A DNA stretch of 64,000 nt from Streptomyces humi (GCF_001005085.2 NZ_LBMU02000002.1:89076-153075); one strand, 5' to 3'; shown: positions 34,955 to 43,237, counted from the first letter of the stretch. Made by a program: numbers and translations. Notes: generated by a model not told the origin, from the sequence alone.

Positions 34955-35842
34955 ATGGACAGAGCAGCAGGTCGGACGGCTCGGTGGTGGGCGGCGCTGC
35001 GCCGGACGCCGGCGTCCGTCTGGAACGACGACATCACGGACTGGGCCGCGGCCCTGACGTACTACGCGGTCCTGGCTCTGTTCCCGGTCCTGCTGGTCGT
35101 CCTCTCGATCCTCGGCCTGACCATGCCGACAGCCAAGCCGCAGGTCATCGACCGCATGGTGCAGGCCGCTCCGCTCGCCTCGCGCGCCCTGCTGCGCAGC
35201 ACCCTGCGGCAGATGGCCGGGCAGTCGTCGGCCGCCTGGACCATGATCTTCCTCGGCGGGGCGGGCGCCCTGTGGTCGGGTTCGAGCTATCTGAGCGTCT
35301 TCCGCCGGGCGTTGCACGCCATGCACCGGATCAGTTCGCACCGGCCGGTCTGGCGCACCGCCCCGCGCATCATCGCGACGGCCCTCGTCCTGGTCACCCT
35401 GCTGCTCACGTCCACCATCGCGCTGGCCCTCACCGGCAGCCTGGCCCGGCGTCTGGGCCGGGTACTGGATCTGGGCACCGGACCGCAGGCGGCCTGGGAC
35501 ACGCTGCGGTGGCCGGTGGTCGCCGCGGTCGCGATCGTCCTGGTGCTCGTCCTGTTCCGCTCCGGTCCCGCGTCCACCCGTCCGGTCCGGAAGATGGCGC
35601 CGGGCGGCACGCTGGCGGTGGCACTGGTGCTGGTCGTCTCGCTCGGCTTCACCCTGTACACCGCGCACGTCGGCACCTATCACCGCCTGTACGGCTCGCT
35701 GGCGGGCGTCGTCGTCTTCCTGATCTGGCTGTGGCTGTCCAACCTGGCCCTGCTGATCGGCGCCCAGTTCAACGCGGAGCTGGCGAAATGCGCCCGGGGG
35801 ACAGCGGCCGGCTCACCGGCGCCCCCGCCGGACGGTCCGTAG
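34955..35842 (+). CDS. YihY/BrkB family membrane protein
   Basis: Integral membrane protein of 295 aa with six helices. The family signature WAAALTYYAVLALFPVLLVVLSILGL is at residues 30-55. LWSGSSYLSVFRRALHAMHRI follows, and the C-terminal helix contains FLIWLWLSNLALLIGAQFNAEL. The family was once named ribonuclease BN in error; members are thought to be transporters or envelope proteins. The cardiolipin-synthase-like gene upstream is probably in the same transcript. Confidence 0.92.
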   Translation: MDRAAGRTARWWAALRRTPASVWNDDITDWAAALTYYAVLALFPVLLVVLSILGLTMPTAKPQVIDRMVQAAPLASRALLRSTLRQMAGQSSAAWTMIFLGGAGALWSGSSYLSVFRRALHAMHRISSHRPVWRTAPRIIATALVLVTLLLTSTIALALTGSLARRLGRVLDLGTGPQAAWDTLRWPVVAAVAIVLVLVLFRSGPASTRPVRKMAPGGTLAVALVLVVSLGFTLYTAHVGTYHRLYGSLAGVVVFLIWLWLSNLALLIGAQFNAELAKCARGTAAGSPAPPPDGP

Positions 35843-35911
35843 CCTGCGGTGATTTCGTGCAGGACGGCATGCGTGCCGCTTGTGCTCCGGCTCCTCGGGT
35901 ACAGCGGTTGA

Positions 35912-36457
35912 ATGCGGGTTGTCCCCGCAGCAGCCGACCTTGCCGAAAGTGATGCGTTCGTGACTCTTCCCGGCGGCCCCGATGGCCGCGCCGAGGACTC
36001 GGGAGACGATCCGAGTGTGGGTGCGCACGAGATCGCCGGTGCCGTGGAGCATCTCGTGAGCCTGTGGTCCGTGGCCGCTCAGGAGGCACCCGTACGGTTG
36101 TCGCTGCACCAGCTGCGGGCGCTCTGGGCCCTGGAGACGGCGCCGGAGACCAACCTCACCGGGCTCGCGGACCGGCTGGACATAGGGCTGCCCACCGCCA
36201 GCCGTCTCTGTGACCGGCTGGAGGCCGCGGGGATGCTGGAGCGGACCCCGCACCCGCGCAACCGTCGGGAACTCCAGTTGAAACTCACGCCGCACGGGCG
36301 CCGTGTCCTGGACGACGTGGCCCGGCGTCGGACCCGGGCCCTGACCGAGGTGCTGGCGGCCATGGCGCCCGCGGAACGGTCGGCGCTCGTCCGCGGTATG
36401 CGGGCCTTCACCAGCGCGGCGGCCGACGTGCCCCCGGGTCGGCGGCGCGCGCCCTAG
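35912..36457 (+). CDS. MarR family transcriptional regulator
   Basis: Winged-helix regulator of 181 aa. The recognition region is NLTGLADRLDIGLPTASRLCDRLEAAGMLERTPHPRNRRELQLKLTPHGRRVL. GTG 35960 is an alternative start and would remove 16 non-conserved residues. It resembles the other MarR protein at 42.4 kb in layout (ASRLCDRLEAAG vs TSRLCDRLGAAG). Both stand beside the rsb gene block, one at each edge. Its 3' end overlaps the rsbU-like gene by 50 bases, tail to tail. Confidence 0.9.
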   Translation: MRVVPAAADLAESDAFVTLPGGPDGRAEDSGDDPSVGAHEIAGAVEHLVSLWSVAAQEAPVRLSLHQLRALWALETAPETNLTGLADRLDIGLPTASRLCDRLEAAGMLERTPHPRNRRELQLKLTPHGRRVLDDVARRRTRALTEVLAAMAPAERSALVRGMRAFTSAAADVPPGRRRAP

Positions 36458-38192
36458 GGCCGGCGTCTCCGGACGGCGGGACGCGGCACAGCAGGAGGCA
36501 GACGTCGTCGTCGCGTTCGGAGTCGGGCAGCAGGGGCTTCAGCAGTGACTCGGCGCATCCGTCGAGGTCCGCCAGCTCGGCTTCGCCGAGAGCCGCCAGG
36601 GTGTCGGCGAGGGTCTCGATGCCCGGGTCGATGCCGTGCGCCCGCCGCTCCACCAGACCGTCGGTGTACAGGACGAGGGTGGAACCGGGTGGCAGGTCGG
36701 CCGTGTGGTCCTCGTACTCGAAGGGAAGGGGCACGCCCAGCATGACGCCGGGCCTGGCGTCCAGGACGCGCACGGTGCCGTCGGGGGTGCGGGTCAGGGC
36801 CGGCGGATGACCGGCGGCGGCCCATACGACGTGCGGGTCGCCGGGCCGGAAGCGGGCGATCACCGCGGTCGCGTACAGGTTCGGCTGCTGGTGGCGGAGC
36901 ATGCGGTGCAGGCGGGTGAGGATCCGGGCGGGACTGTCGTCCTCGACGGCGTAGGCACGCAGGGCGGTGCGCAGCTGACCCATGATGACGGCGGCGCGCA
37001 GCCCGTGTCCGGTGACGTCTCCCACGACGGTCAGCAGGCTGCCGTCGGGCTGCGGGAAGGCGTCGTACCAGTCGCCGCCGATGTTGAGGCCCCGGGTGGC
37101 GGGCAGGTAGCGGGCCGCCAGTCGCAGGCCCTCCACGGGGGGCAGGGCGGTGAGCTGGGCGCGCTGGAGGGCTTCGGCGGTGTCCCGGTGCTGTTCGTAG
37201 CGGCGGGCGTTGTCCAGGGCGATGGCGATGCGGCGGGTCAGTTCGACCAGCATCACGCTGGTGTCCTCGTCGAAGCGGTCGCCCGGCGCGGTCAGGGTCA
37301 GCACGCCCAGGGTGTGGCGCACGGTGAGGGGGATGCACAGCAGCGGCCGGTCCGGGGAGAGCGCGGACGGCGGCAGGTCGTCGACGCCCGGGAGGTCGCC
37401 GGGGTGCGGTCCGGCGTGCTGTGGCCGGCCGAGCCGGGCAGCCGTGACCGCGGCGGCGGAGTGCGCGCTGTTCGGCTCCGCCGGTTCGTCGAAGAGCCAG
37501 ACCTCGACGTCGCTCGCGTACCCGGGGACGAGCAGGCCGGGCAGGCACCGCAGGATGTCCTCCTGGTCGAGCGAGGCGGTGACGGCGGCGCTGGCGTCGG
37601 CGAGGAAGGTCAGCAGGCGCCGCGCCTTCTCCGCCTCGCCCCGGGCGGCCCGTTCGGCGTCGAGCAGTTCGCGCTGGGTCTGCGCGGCGGCGTGGAGTTC
37701 GGCGTGCAGGGCCATCACACCCTGGTTGGTCTGGTGCAGTTCCTCGCGGTGCAGCCGCAGTTGCCGTTCGGTCTCGTCCAGCCGGCGCAGTATCGCGGCC
37801 GTCTCCTCGTCCGCCGCCAGGACCGCTTCCGCGGGGGTGTCCTCCAGGTCCGCCGGCCGCCGGTGCGGTCCGCGCCGCGCCGTGGCGGGCGCCGGGCGGC
37901 CCGGACAGGTCAGGGTCAGCCGCCACGGCGGCGTCCGGTCGGGCTCGGACGGCATGGGCTCTCCGACGGCCCGGACGAGCACGGTTCCGTCGGACGCGGA
38001 CGGCCGTACGGTGAGGGTGAGCTCCGTACCGCACCGGCCGAGGCCCTCGCACAGGCGCGCGGTGAGCGCGGTGAGGAACCTGGCCCGTTCGACCTCGGGC
38101 GCGCCCAGTTCGGCCGTGACGCGCGCGGCGAAGGTCCGGGCGCGCACGGCCTCGGCGGCTGAGGTGATCTTCCGTACCTCCGGTGGGATCAC
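36408..38192 (-). CDS. rsbU: RsbU-like GAF-PP2C phosphatase
   Basis: Protein phosphatase of 594 aa. Residues 1-80 resemble a degenerate ATPase fold (ARTFAARVTAELGAPEVERARFLTAL). A coiled coil runs over 150-230 (LDETERQLRLHREELHQTNQ), a GAF domain over 240-370 (LTFLADASAAVTASLDQEDILRCL... LCIPLTVRHTLGVLTLTAPG), then the SpoIIE phosphatase. Metal sites are intact: IGGDWYDAF, VVGDVTGHG, LYTDGLVER and RDDDVCLLL. It starts at GTG 38192 inside the stop of the RsbX-like gene and is the last of five coupled genes. In stressosome systems RsbT binds and activates such a phosphatase. Confidence 0.92.
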   Translation of the reverse strand: MIPPEVRKITSAAEAVRARTFAARVTAELGAPEVERARFLTALTARLCEGLGRCGTELTLTVRPSASDGTVLVRAVGEPMPSEPDRTPPWRLTLTCPGRPAPATARRGPHRRPADLEDTPAEAVLAADEETAAILRRLDETERQLRLHREELHQTNQGVMALHAELHAAAQTQRELLDAERAARGEAEKARRLLTFLADASAAVTASLDQEDILRCLPGLLVPGYASDVEVWLFDEPAEPNSAHSAAAVTAARLGRPQHAGPHPGDLPGVDDLPPSALSPDRPLLCIPLTVRHTLGVLTLTAPGDRFDEDTSVMLVELTRRIAIALDNARRYEQHRDTAEALQRAQLTALPPVEGLRLAARYLPATRGLNIGGDWYDAFPQPDGSLLTVVGDVTGHGLRAAVIMGQLRTALRAYAVEDDSPARILTRLHRMLRHQQPNLYATAVIARFRPGDPHVVWAAAGHPPALTRTPDGTVRVLDARPGVMLGVPLPFEYEDHTADLPPGSTLVLYTDGLVERRAHGIDPGIETLADTLAALGEAELADLDGCAESLLKPLLPDSERDDDVCLLLCRVPPSGDAGPRARAADPGARRPPRW

Positions 38193-39235
38193 GGTCCACC
38201 GCCCGGGTGGTCGAGGGCCAGGACGGCCACACAGGTGTCGTCGCGTACGGGGCTCGCGGCACTGCTGGCGTCCCGGAGGACGGTCGCCGCGATCACCGCC
38301 GGGTCGTGCGTGAGGAGGCCGGGGTCGGCGGGCGGCACCCAGCGGCTGGGCAGTCCGTCGCTGTGCAGGACGAGCAGGCTGCCGGGCGCGCAGGGCCGGC
38401 GGCAGACGGGCACGTTCGCCGGGAACTGGGCGCCGACTATGCCGGGGTGCGAGATCAGGTGCTCCCAGGAGCCGGCGGCGTGCAGGCGGGCGCCGATGTT
38501 GCCGACACCGGCGAAGGCGAGTTCGCCGGTGTCCGTGTCCAGTTGGGCCACCGCGACCGCCGCCCCGCGGGTGGGCCGCAGGGCCTGGTGCAGGTGCCGC
38601 AGGATCTCCGCGGATGTCAGGTGCCCGACGCGGTGCAGTTCGTCGACCGCGGCGCCGGACGCCTGGGCGGCCTTGGGTCCGTGGCCGAGGCCGTCGGCGA
38701 GCAGCAGGGTCAGCCGGGAGTCCGAGCGGACGCAGCTGTAGGCGTCCCCGGAGTGTTCGGCCCGGCCGAGCGGGATGTTGATCCCTCCGACGCGGCAGGC
38801 GGGCGCGGTCTGCCGCCGGCCGGTGCTCTGGTCGACGCGGGCCACCGAGACGGTGCCGCGGCCGCTGCTGTACAGGTCGAAGGCGCTGGATATGCGCTGG
38901 CAGGTGCCCAGTCCGGCGCCGAGCGACGCGTCGCTGGTGGTGTAGCCGTCCCGCAGCGCGGCGGTGACGTCGGGGATGCCGGGGCCGTGGTCGAGGGCGG
39001 TGATCTGCACCGCCGGACCGCGGCCGGCCGGTCCCGGGCACTCGACGAGGTGCACCACCAGCCGGCCGCCACCGGCGTGCTTGAGCAGGTTGGTCGCCAG
39101 CTCGGTGGCGACCAGGGCGGCGACCGCCGTGCGGTGTTCGTCGAGGCGGGCGTGGGCACAGGCCGCCTCGGCCGCCACCCGGGCGTCCCGTACCCGGGTG
39201 GAGTCGTGCACCGGGATCTCCCAGACGCGCGTCAT
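38189..39235 (-). CDS. Fusion of RsbT/W-type ATPase and RsbX-like PP2C phosphatase
   Basis: Protein of 348 aa with two modules. Residues 1-140 are a GHKL ATPase: VATELATNLLKHAGGG (N box), LDHGPGIPDV (G1) and SDASLGAGLGTCQRI (G2). Residues 150-345 are an RsbX-like phosphatase with acidic residues EHSGDAY, LLADGLGHG, LHSDGLPSRW and RDDTCVAVL all present. In Bacillus, RsbX dephosphorylates RsbR/RsbS to reset the stressosome and is separate from the kinases. ATG overlaps the RsbT stop and its own stop overlaps the rsbU GTG. The fusion puts a kinase-like and a phosphatase activity in one chain. Confidence 0.9.
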   Translation of the reverse strand: MTRVWEIPVHDSTRVRDARVAAEAACAHARLDEHRTAVAALVATELATNLLKHAGGGRLVVHLVECPGPAGRGPAVQITALDHGPGIPDVTAALRDGYTTSDASLGAGLGTCQRISSAFDLYSSGRGTVSVARVDQSTGRRQTAPACRVGGINIPLGRAEHSGDAYSCVRSDSRLTLLLADGLGHGPKAAQASGAAVDELHRVGHLTSAEILRHLHQALRPTRGAAVAVAQLDTDTGELAFAGVGNIGARLHAAGSWEHLISHPGIVGAQFPANVPVCRRPCAPGSLLVLHSDGLPSRWVPPADPGLLTHDPAVIAATVLRDASSAASPVRDDTCVAVLALDHPGGGP

Positions 39236-39681
39236 CCGGACCCCGGACGGACGGCGGACGCGCGGCTGACCCACGCGACGAGGGTGACGACCGTGCCCTG
39301 ACCGGGTTCGGTCTCGATGGCGAGTTCGTCCACCAGCCGCCTGGCCCCGCTGAGGCCGAGCCCGAGACCGCCCCCGGTGGTGTAGCCGTCGGTCATGGCC
39401 AGTTCGACGTCGCGGATACCGGGTCCGGTGTCGATGAAGACCAGCTGGAGTCCGCTCGCCGGGCCGTTGCGCAGGGGGGTGATCCGCGCCTGCCCGCCAC
39501 CGCCGTGGACGAGGGTGTTCCGGGCCAGCTCGCTGGCCGCGGTGACGATCTTCGTCTGCTGCACCAGCCCGAACCCGAGTTCGGCGGCGAACTGCCGTAC
39601 CTGGTGTCGGACCCACGCGAGGTCCGCGTCCGAGCCGATCGGCAGGCTCGTCGCGGTGGCGGGGTCGGAGGCAGGAGTCAT
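39232..39681 (-). CDS. rsbT: RsbT-like serine kinase / switch protein
   Basis: GHKL kinase of 149 aa of the RsbT type: LVQQTKIVTAASELARNTLVHGGGG (N box), IDTGPGIRDVELAMTDGYTTGGGLGLGLSGARRL (G1 and lid) and a C-terminal GTVVTLVAWV strand. RsbT phosphorylates RsbR and RsbS, is released from the stressosome, then activates RsbU. Gene order R-S-T matches that role. Start and stop codons overlap those of rsbS and the following fusion gene by 4 bases each. Confidence 0.95.
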   Translation of the reverse strand: MTPASDPATATSLPIGSDADLAWVRHQVRQFAAELGFGLVQQTKIVTAASELARNTLVHGGGGQARITPLRNGPASGLQLVFIDTGPGIRDVELAMTDGYTTGGGLGLGLSGARRLVDELAIETEPGQGTVVTLVAWVSRASAVRPGSG

Positions 39682-40094
39682 GTGCCCCCCTCTGATCTGT
39701 CCGGGCCGGCGCCGGAGGGCGCCTGCGCGAAGAGTTCGAGCGCGCGTGCGGCGTCGAGCACGGTCTCCAGGCCGGGCAGCGTGAGGCCCAGCTCGACCAG
39801 GGTGATCGCCACGGCGGGCCGCATCCCGCACAGGACGGTACGCGCGGCCATCAGGCGGGCGCTGGCGGCGATCTCGGCGATGACCCGGCCGAGGAACGAG
39901 TCGACGATGTCGACGCCGGAGACGTCGATGACCAGTCCGTCGGCCGCGCTGTGCGCGATCCGCTCGGTGATGTCCTGCTGAAGCTGCTCGGCCATGCCGT
40001 CGTGCAGGTCCCCCTGGAGGGTGACCAGCAGTATGTTCCCCAGCGCCAGGACCGGCACCGCCGGGGTGCCGGGAACGGGAAGGGGCGCGGTCAT
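39678..40094 (-). CDS. rsbS: RsbS-like STAS antagonist
   Basis: A single STAS domain of 138 aa. Core sequence: GNILLVTLQGDLHDGMAEQLQQDITERI, then VIDVSGVDIVDSFLGRVIAEIAASARLMAARTVLCGMRPAVAITLVELGL. The Ser of VDSF is the counterpart of the phosphorylated Ser59 of Bacillus RsbS. RsbS and RsbR co-assemble into the stressosome core and hold RsbT. It starts inside the rsbR stop codon. Confidence 0.95.
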   Translation of the reverse strand: MTAPLPVPGTPAVPVLALGNILLVTLQGDLHDGMAEQLQQDITERIAHSAADGLVIDVSGVDIVDSFLGRVIAEIAASARLMAARTVLCGMRPAVAITLVELGLTLPGLETVLDAARALELFAQAPSGAGPDRSEGGT

Positions 40095-40984
40095 CGCGGG
40101 TTCGCACCTGCCGCACGCTGCGAGACCTCGATGCCCTGCCGGCTCAGCGCGTAGGCCAGTGCGTCGGCCAGCGAGCTGCGGGTGAGTACGGAGCTCAGGT
40201 CGATGCCGAGGTGCACGATGGTCTGCGCGATCGCCGGGCGGATGCCGGAGACGACGCACTCGGCTCCCATCAGCCGGGCCGCGGCGACCGTCTTCATCAG
40301 GTGCTGGGCGACCAGCGAGTCGACGGTGGGGACGCCCGTGATGTCGAGGATCGCGTAACGGGCCCGCTGCTCCACGATGGCCTGGAGCAGCGACTCCATG
40401 ACCACCTGGCTGCGGGCGCTGTCCAGGGTGCCGATCAGGGGCACCGCGATGACGCCCTCCCACAGGCTGATCACGGGAGTGGCCACTTCGAGCAGCTGGA
40501 GCTGCTGACGCGCGATCAGTTCCTCGCCGGCGCTGACCGTCGTCTCCATGATCACCAGACGCAGCGTTCCCATCAGGACGGTCAGTGCCAGCAGGACGTC
40601 CCGGGCCTCGTCGTCGGGCCGGTCCTCCGTCTCGTCGCGCAGCAGCTCGACGGCCGCCGTCCGCAGGCCGGCGGCCTCGTCCGCGATCTGGGCGGGGGTG
40701 AACCCCCGGCCCGCGCGGGAGGCGGCCATCCGCCCCAGCTGCTCACGGACCTCGCCGAAGCCCGGGGCTCCGACGCTCTCCAGCCGGCCGGTCGACGCCA
40801 CCTCGGACAGGGCGTCCACGACGGCCTTGCAGGCCTCCACGGCCTCGTCCCTGGAGACCGTGAAGACGGTTCGGAAAAGCGGCCCGTCGGCCCACCGCTG
40901 GGCGAGCTGTTCGCGACGGCGCTCCAGGAAGTCCGCCAGCCCGTGCGCCGCCGAATCGGCCCCTGCCTGCTCCGGCACCTGCAT
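40091..40984 (-). CDS. rsbR: RsbR-like stressosome sensor with RsbRD-type N-terminal domain
   Basis: Co-antagonist of 297 aa. Residues 10-130 are an all-helical sensor of the RsbRD_N kind (FLERRREQLAQRWADG... AGRGFTPAQIADEAAGLRTAAVELL), not the globin-like domain of RsbRA. A linker helix (EELIARQQLQLLEVATPVISLWEGVIAVPLIGTLD) leads into the C-terminal STAS domain with YAILDITGVPTVDSLVAQ and SGIRPAIAQTIVHLGID, holding the usual Thr/Ser phosphosites. GAGAGGAAG precedes ATG 40984. It is the first gene of the operon, and a TTGTCA-type dyad lies 57 bases upstream. Confidence 0.94.
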   Translation of the reverse strand: MQVPEQAGADSAAHGLADFLERRREQLAQRWADGPLFRTVFTVSRDEAVEACKAVVDALSEVASTGRLESVGAPGFGEVREQLGRMAASRAGRGFTPAQIADEAAGLRTAAVELLRDETEDRPDDEARDVLLALTVLMGTLRLVIMETTVSAGEELIARQQLQLLEVATPVISLWEGVIAVPLIGTLDSARSQVVMESLLQAIVEQRARYAILDITGVPTVDSLVAQHLMKTVAAARLMGAECVVSGIRPAIAQTIVHLGIDLSSVLTRSSLADALAYALSRQGIEVSQRAAGANPR

Positions 40985-41040
40985 CGTCTTCCTCTCGAGA
41001 ACGGGCTGCTGCGCCACGACCGACGCAACCCCGCCAATTA

Positions 41041-41054
41041 TTGTCACATGACAA
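41041..41054. promoter_or_regulatory. Dyad TTGTCA-N2-TGACAA before the rsbR operon
   Basis: A perfect 6-2-6 inverted repeat, TTGTCACATGACAA, in the 136-bp spacer upstream of rsbR and inside an AT-rich patch. Related sites are at 42394-42407 and 43056-43069. Size and spacing fit a MarR-family dimer site, and the divergent MarR gene at 42.4 kb is the nearest candidate. Confidence 0.65.
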
Positions 41055-41120
41055 GCATCTGCCCGGACGGGCCGTGGAAACGACACAGCATCACCACATT
41101 CCCGGCCCGTCGGCAGTGGC

Positions 41121-42299
41121 TCAGCGGCCGTGCCAGTCCAGGCAGACCACCAGGGCGTCGTCCTTCGGGGCCGACTGGCCGCGATGACCGGTCAGTTCCC
41201 GCAGGACGGCCCGCGGCACCTCGGCGGCGGGCAGCAGACGCGTGGACAGGATGGCCCGGGCCAGGGCGGCGTCCCCGTACGCCTCTCCCCGGGGCGAGGC
41301 GACCGCGTACACGCCGTCGCTGACGAAGACGAGCCGGTCGCCGGGCTCGACGGAGAAGTCCTGGGCCACGTAGTCGGTCTCCTCGAACATGCCCAGCGGG
41401 AGCTGCGCCTCGAAGGTGACGCGCTCGACCACGCCGTCACGCAGCCGCAGCATCTGCGGGGAGCCGGCGTCCACCACCTTCACCCGGCCGGTGACGAGGT
41501 CGAAGTCGAACATGAGCACCGAGAGGTAGCAGCGCCCCTGGTAGTGGGCGTACACCGCCTGGTCGGCCAGGGCGGCCTGGTCGGCGATGGCGATCCCGGC
41601 CCGCCGGGCGTTCCGCAGCGCGTTGATGGCCAGGTTCGTCAGCAGGGAGGCCTCTATGCCCTCCCCCATGCCGTTGGTGACGTAGAGCATGAGGTGGTCC
41701 GCGCCGGCGGACCAGTCGAAGTTGTCACCGTAGATCGCGTACGCCGGTTCCAGCTGCGCGCCGAGTTCGTACTCGGGCCGGGCGCAGGAGCGGCCCGGGA
41801 GGAGCTGCCACTGCATCTCGGCGGCCAGCGTCAGCCGGTCCTTGCGCCGGGCCCGCAGGTACACGTCCGTGTCCCGCTCGGCCACGACCACCTCGTGACC
41901 GAGCACCTCGGCGATGTCCGCGAGCTCGTCCAGGCAGCCGGGCACACCTTCCTCGCCGGCCAGGGTGACCGAGAGCACGCCCAGCCGGTCTCCGCGCACC
42001 GTGACCGGCAGATGCACGCGCACGGCCCCTCCCCGGACGTCCTCCACGAACGGTTCCTGGGCGCCGAAGGCACGGCCGGCGGGGCTGTTGTGCACCGACA
42101 CCGGGTCCGCGGTGTGCGGCAGCACCGACACCGGTTGCAGGACGGTGAGGCCGTAGTCGGCCATGAACAAGTCGACGGACTGTGCCGCGTACTCCTCTGT
42201 GAGCACGCGACGCACGGCGTCGAGCAACTCGTGCGGGGCCGCTGTGCGCAGGGCGCGCTCAGCAGTCACAAATCTGTTCACGATCGTAAGTACACCCAT
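41121..42299 (-). CDS. GAF-SpoIIE phosphatase-like protein with altered metal site
   Basis: Protein of 392 aa. Residues 15-150 are a GAF-like sensor (RTAAPHELLDAVRRVLTEEYAAQSVDLFMADYGLTVLQPV...), and 165-390 a PP2C/SpoIIE fold. Residues LYVTNGMGEGIEASLL replace the usual GDxxGHG, so one metal-binding Asp is Asn. YGDNFDWS, FVSDGVYA and PKDDALVVCL keep the others. Either activity is reduced or it uses a different metal set. ATG 42299 abuts a GAGGG, so the initiation site is uncertain (GTG 42281 is also possible). Divergent from a MarR gene and directly upstream of the rsb operon on the same strand. Confidence 0.85.
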   Translation of the reverse strand: MGVLTIVNRFVTAERALRTAAPHELLDAVRRVLTEEYAAQSVDLFMADYGLTVLQPVSVLPHTADPVSVHNSPAGRAFGAQEPFVEDVRGGAVRVHLPVTVRGDRLGVLSVTLAGEEGVPGCLDELADIAEVLGHEVVVAERDTDVYLRARRKDRLTLAAEMQWQLLPGRSCARPEYELGAQLEPAYAIYGDNFDWSAGADHLMLYVTNGMGEGIEASLLTNLAINALRNARRAGIAIADQAALADQAVYAHYQGRCYLSVLMFDFDLVTGRVKVVDAGSPQMLRLRDGVVERVTFEAQLPLGMFEETDYVAQDFSVEPGDRLVFVSDGVYAVASPRGEAYGDAALARAILSTRLLPAAEVPRAVLRELTGHRGQSAPKDDALVVCLDWHGR

Positions 42300-42393
42300 C
42301 CCTCAACCGACACACACGGGCCCCGCCGGACGGCGGGACCGTCCCGGGCGAGTCGCGCCGGGCCGCGAACCAGCTCTTGTCACCGACGGCACC

Positions 42394-42407
42394 TTGTACG
42401 CTGACAG
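42394..42407. promoter_or_regulatory. Degenerate TTGT-N6-TGACA-type site before the MarR gene
   Basis: TTGTACGCTGACAG matches the rsbR-upstream dyad in the TTGT and TGACA blocks. It lies about 24 bases before the probable GTG start of the MarR gene and between it and the divergent phosphatase gene. It is a candidate autoregulatory operator. Confidence 0.45.
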
Positions 42408-42430
42408 GCGTCCCAGGTGCCTGCGAGAGT

Positions 42431-42916
42431 GTGACGGTGACCGACTTCCGCCCCCGCCCCGAGCCCGTCGAGGTCGCACGTGTGACCTTGACCGCCATGG
42501 AGTTGCTGGAAGTCCTGTGGGGCCGGGCGTCGACCGCGCCGGCCTCGCCGTCCCAGCTGCGCGTCCTGCTGATGCTCGAACACCAGGACGGCATCAACCT
42601 GCGCACGCTCGCCGACTCCCTCGCCTCCACGCCGCCGTCCACCAGCAGGCTCTGCGACCGGCTGGGGGCCGCCGGCTTCGTCGAGCGGGTGGTCAGCCCC
42701 ACCGACCGGCGCGAGGTACGGCTGCATCTGAGCAGCCGCGGCCGCGCCTTCCTCGAAGACCTGCGGGCACGCCGGGAGCAGGAGCTGAAGGCGGTGCTCG
42801 AGCTGATGCCCGCGGCCAAGCGGACCGCGCTGCTCGAAGGGCTGGAGGCGTTCTGCGAGACGGCGGCGTTGCAGATACTCGACAACGCGTCGCACGCCGG
42901 GGAGCAGACGGCCTGA
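42431..42916 (+). CDS. MarR family transcriptional regulator
   Basis: Winged-helix protein of about 161 aa. The DNA-binding core is SPSQLRVLLMLEHQDGINLRTLADSLASTPPSTSRLCDRLGAAGFVERVVSPTDRREVRLHLSSRGRAFL. GTG 42431 or 42437 is the likely start, with GCGAGAG upstream. It is divergent from a phosphatase-like gene and lies at the edge of the rsb block. Copies of one dyad in front of it, before rsbR and downstream suggest it regulates itself and the stressosome operon; this is inference from motif sharing. Confidence 0.88.
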   Translation: MTVTDFRPRPEPVEVARVTLTAMELLEVLWGRASTAPASPSQLRVLLMLEHQDGINLRTLADSLASTPPSTSRLCDRLGAAGFVERVVSPTDRREVRLHLSSRGRAFLEDLRARREQELKAVLELMPAAKRTALLEGLEAFCETAALQILDNASHAGEQTA

Positions 42917-43237
42917 GGACAGTGCCGTGCCATCGCTCACCCCGTCACTCCAGGGCTCGGACGGCCGGCGCACGGAGCGGTCTCCGCCCACCGGAACATT
43001 GCAGATCCTTCCCCGCGCAGTACGACTCCGCTACTTTGTTGCCTTCTGACCATTGTTGTCAAATGGCAACTGTTCGCTCGGCCCTTCCGGTGTTCCGAGT
43101 ACCCCCGGTGCCGCCGGACTTGCCTGTGGGCTACGCCTCAGCCGGCCACGGACCCGACGGGACCCCGGCGGACAGCGCGGGGTCAGGGCGGGGCGACGAG
43201 GCCGGACCGGCAGGCCGTGCGGGCGCCGGGGGACCGC
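42917..43237. other. Gene-free spacer containing operator-like repeats
   Basis: This 321-bp space lies between two convergent genes and has no convincing coding region. It holds GTTGCC (43038-43043) paired with GGCAAC (43065-43070) and, within that, the 14-bp site TTGTCAAATGGCAA, one mismatch from the dyad before rsbR. An ATG at 43063 opens a frame that soon becomes the antisense of the next gene. A site for a regulator without an obvious target gene is odd. Confidence 0.5.
43056..43069. promoter_or_regulatory. TTGTCA-N2-TGGCAA dyad in a gene-free spacer
   Basis: TTGTCAAATGGCAA differs from a perfect dyad at one position and extends outward to GTTGTCA/TGGCAAC. It is the same class as the site at 41041. 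No gene start lies within 150 bases in either direction, so its target may be a small RNA or short peptide not resolved here. Confidence 0.5.

Noticed and set aside
27171..36000. Biosynthetic gene cluster or prophage in the accessory part
   Set aside because: No polyketide, peptide synthetase, terpene, integrase, capsid or terminase genes are visible anywhere in the window.
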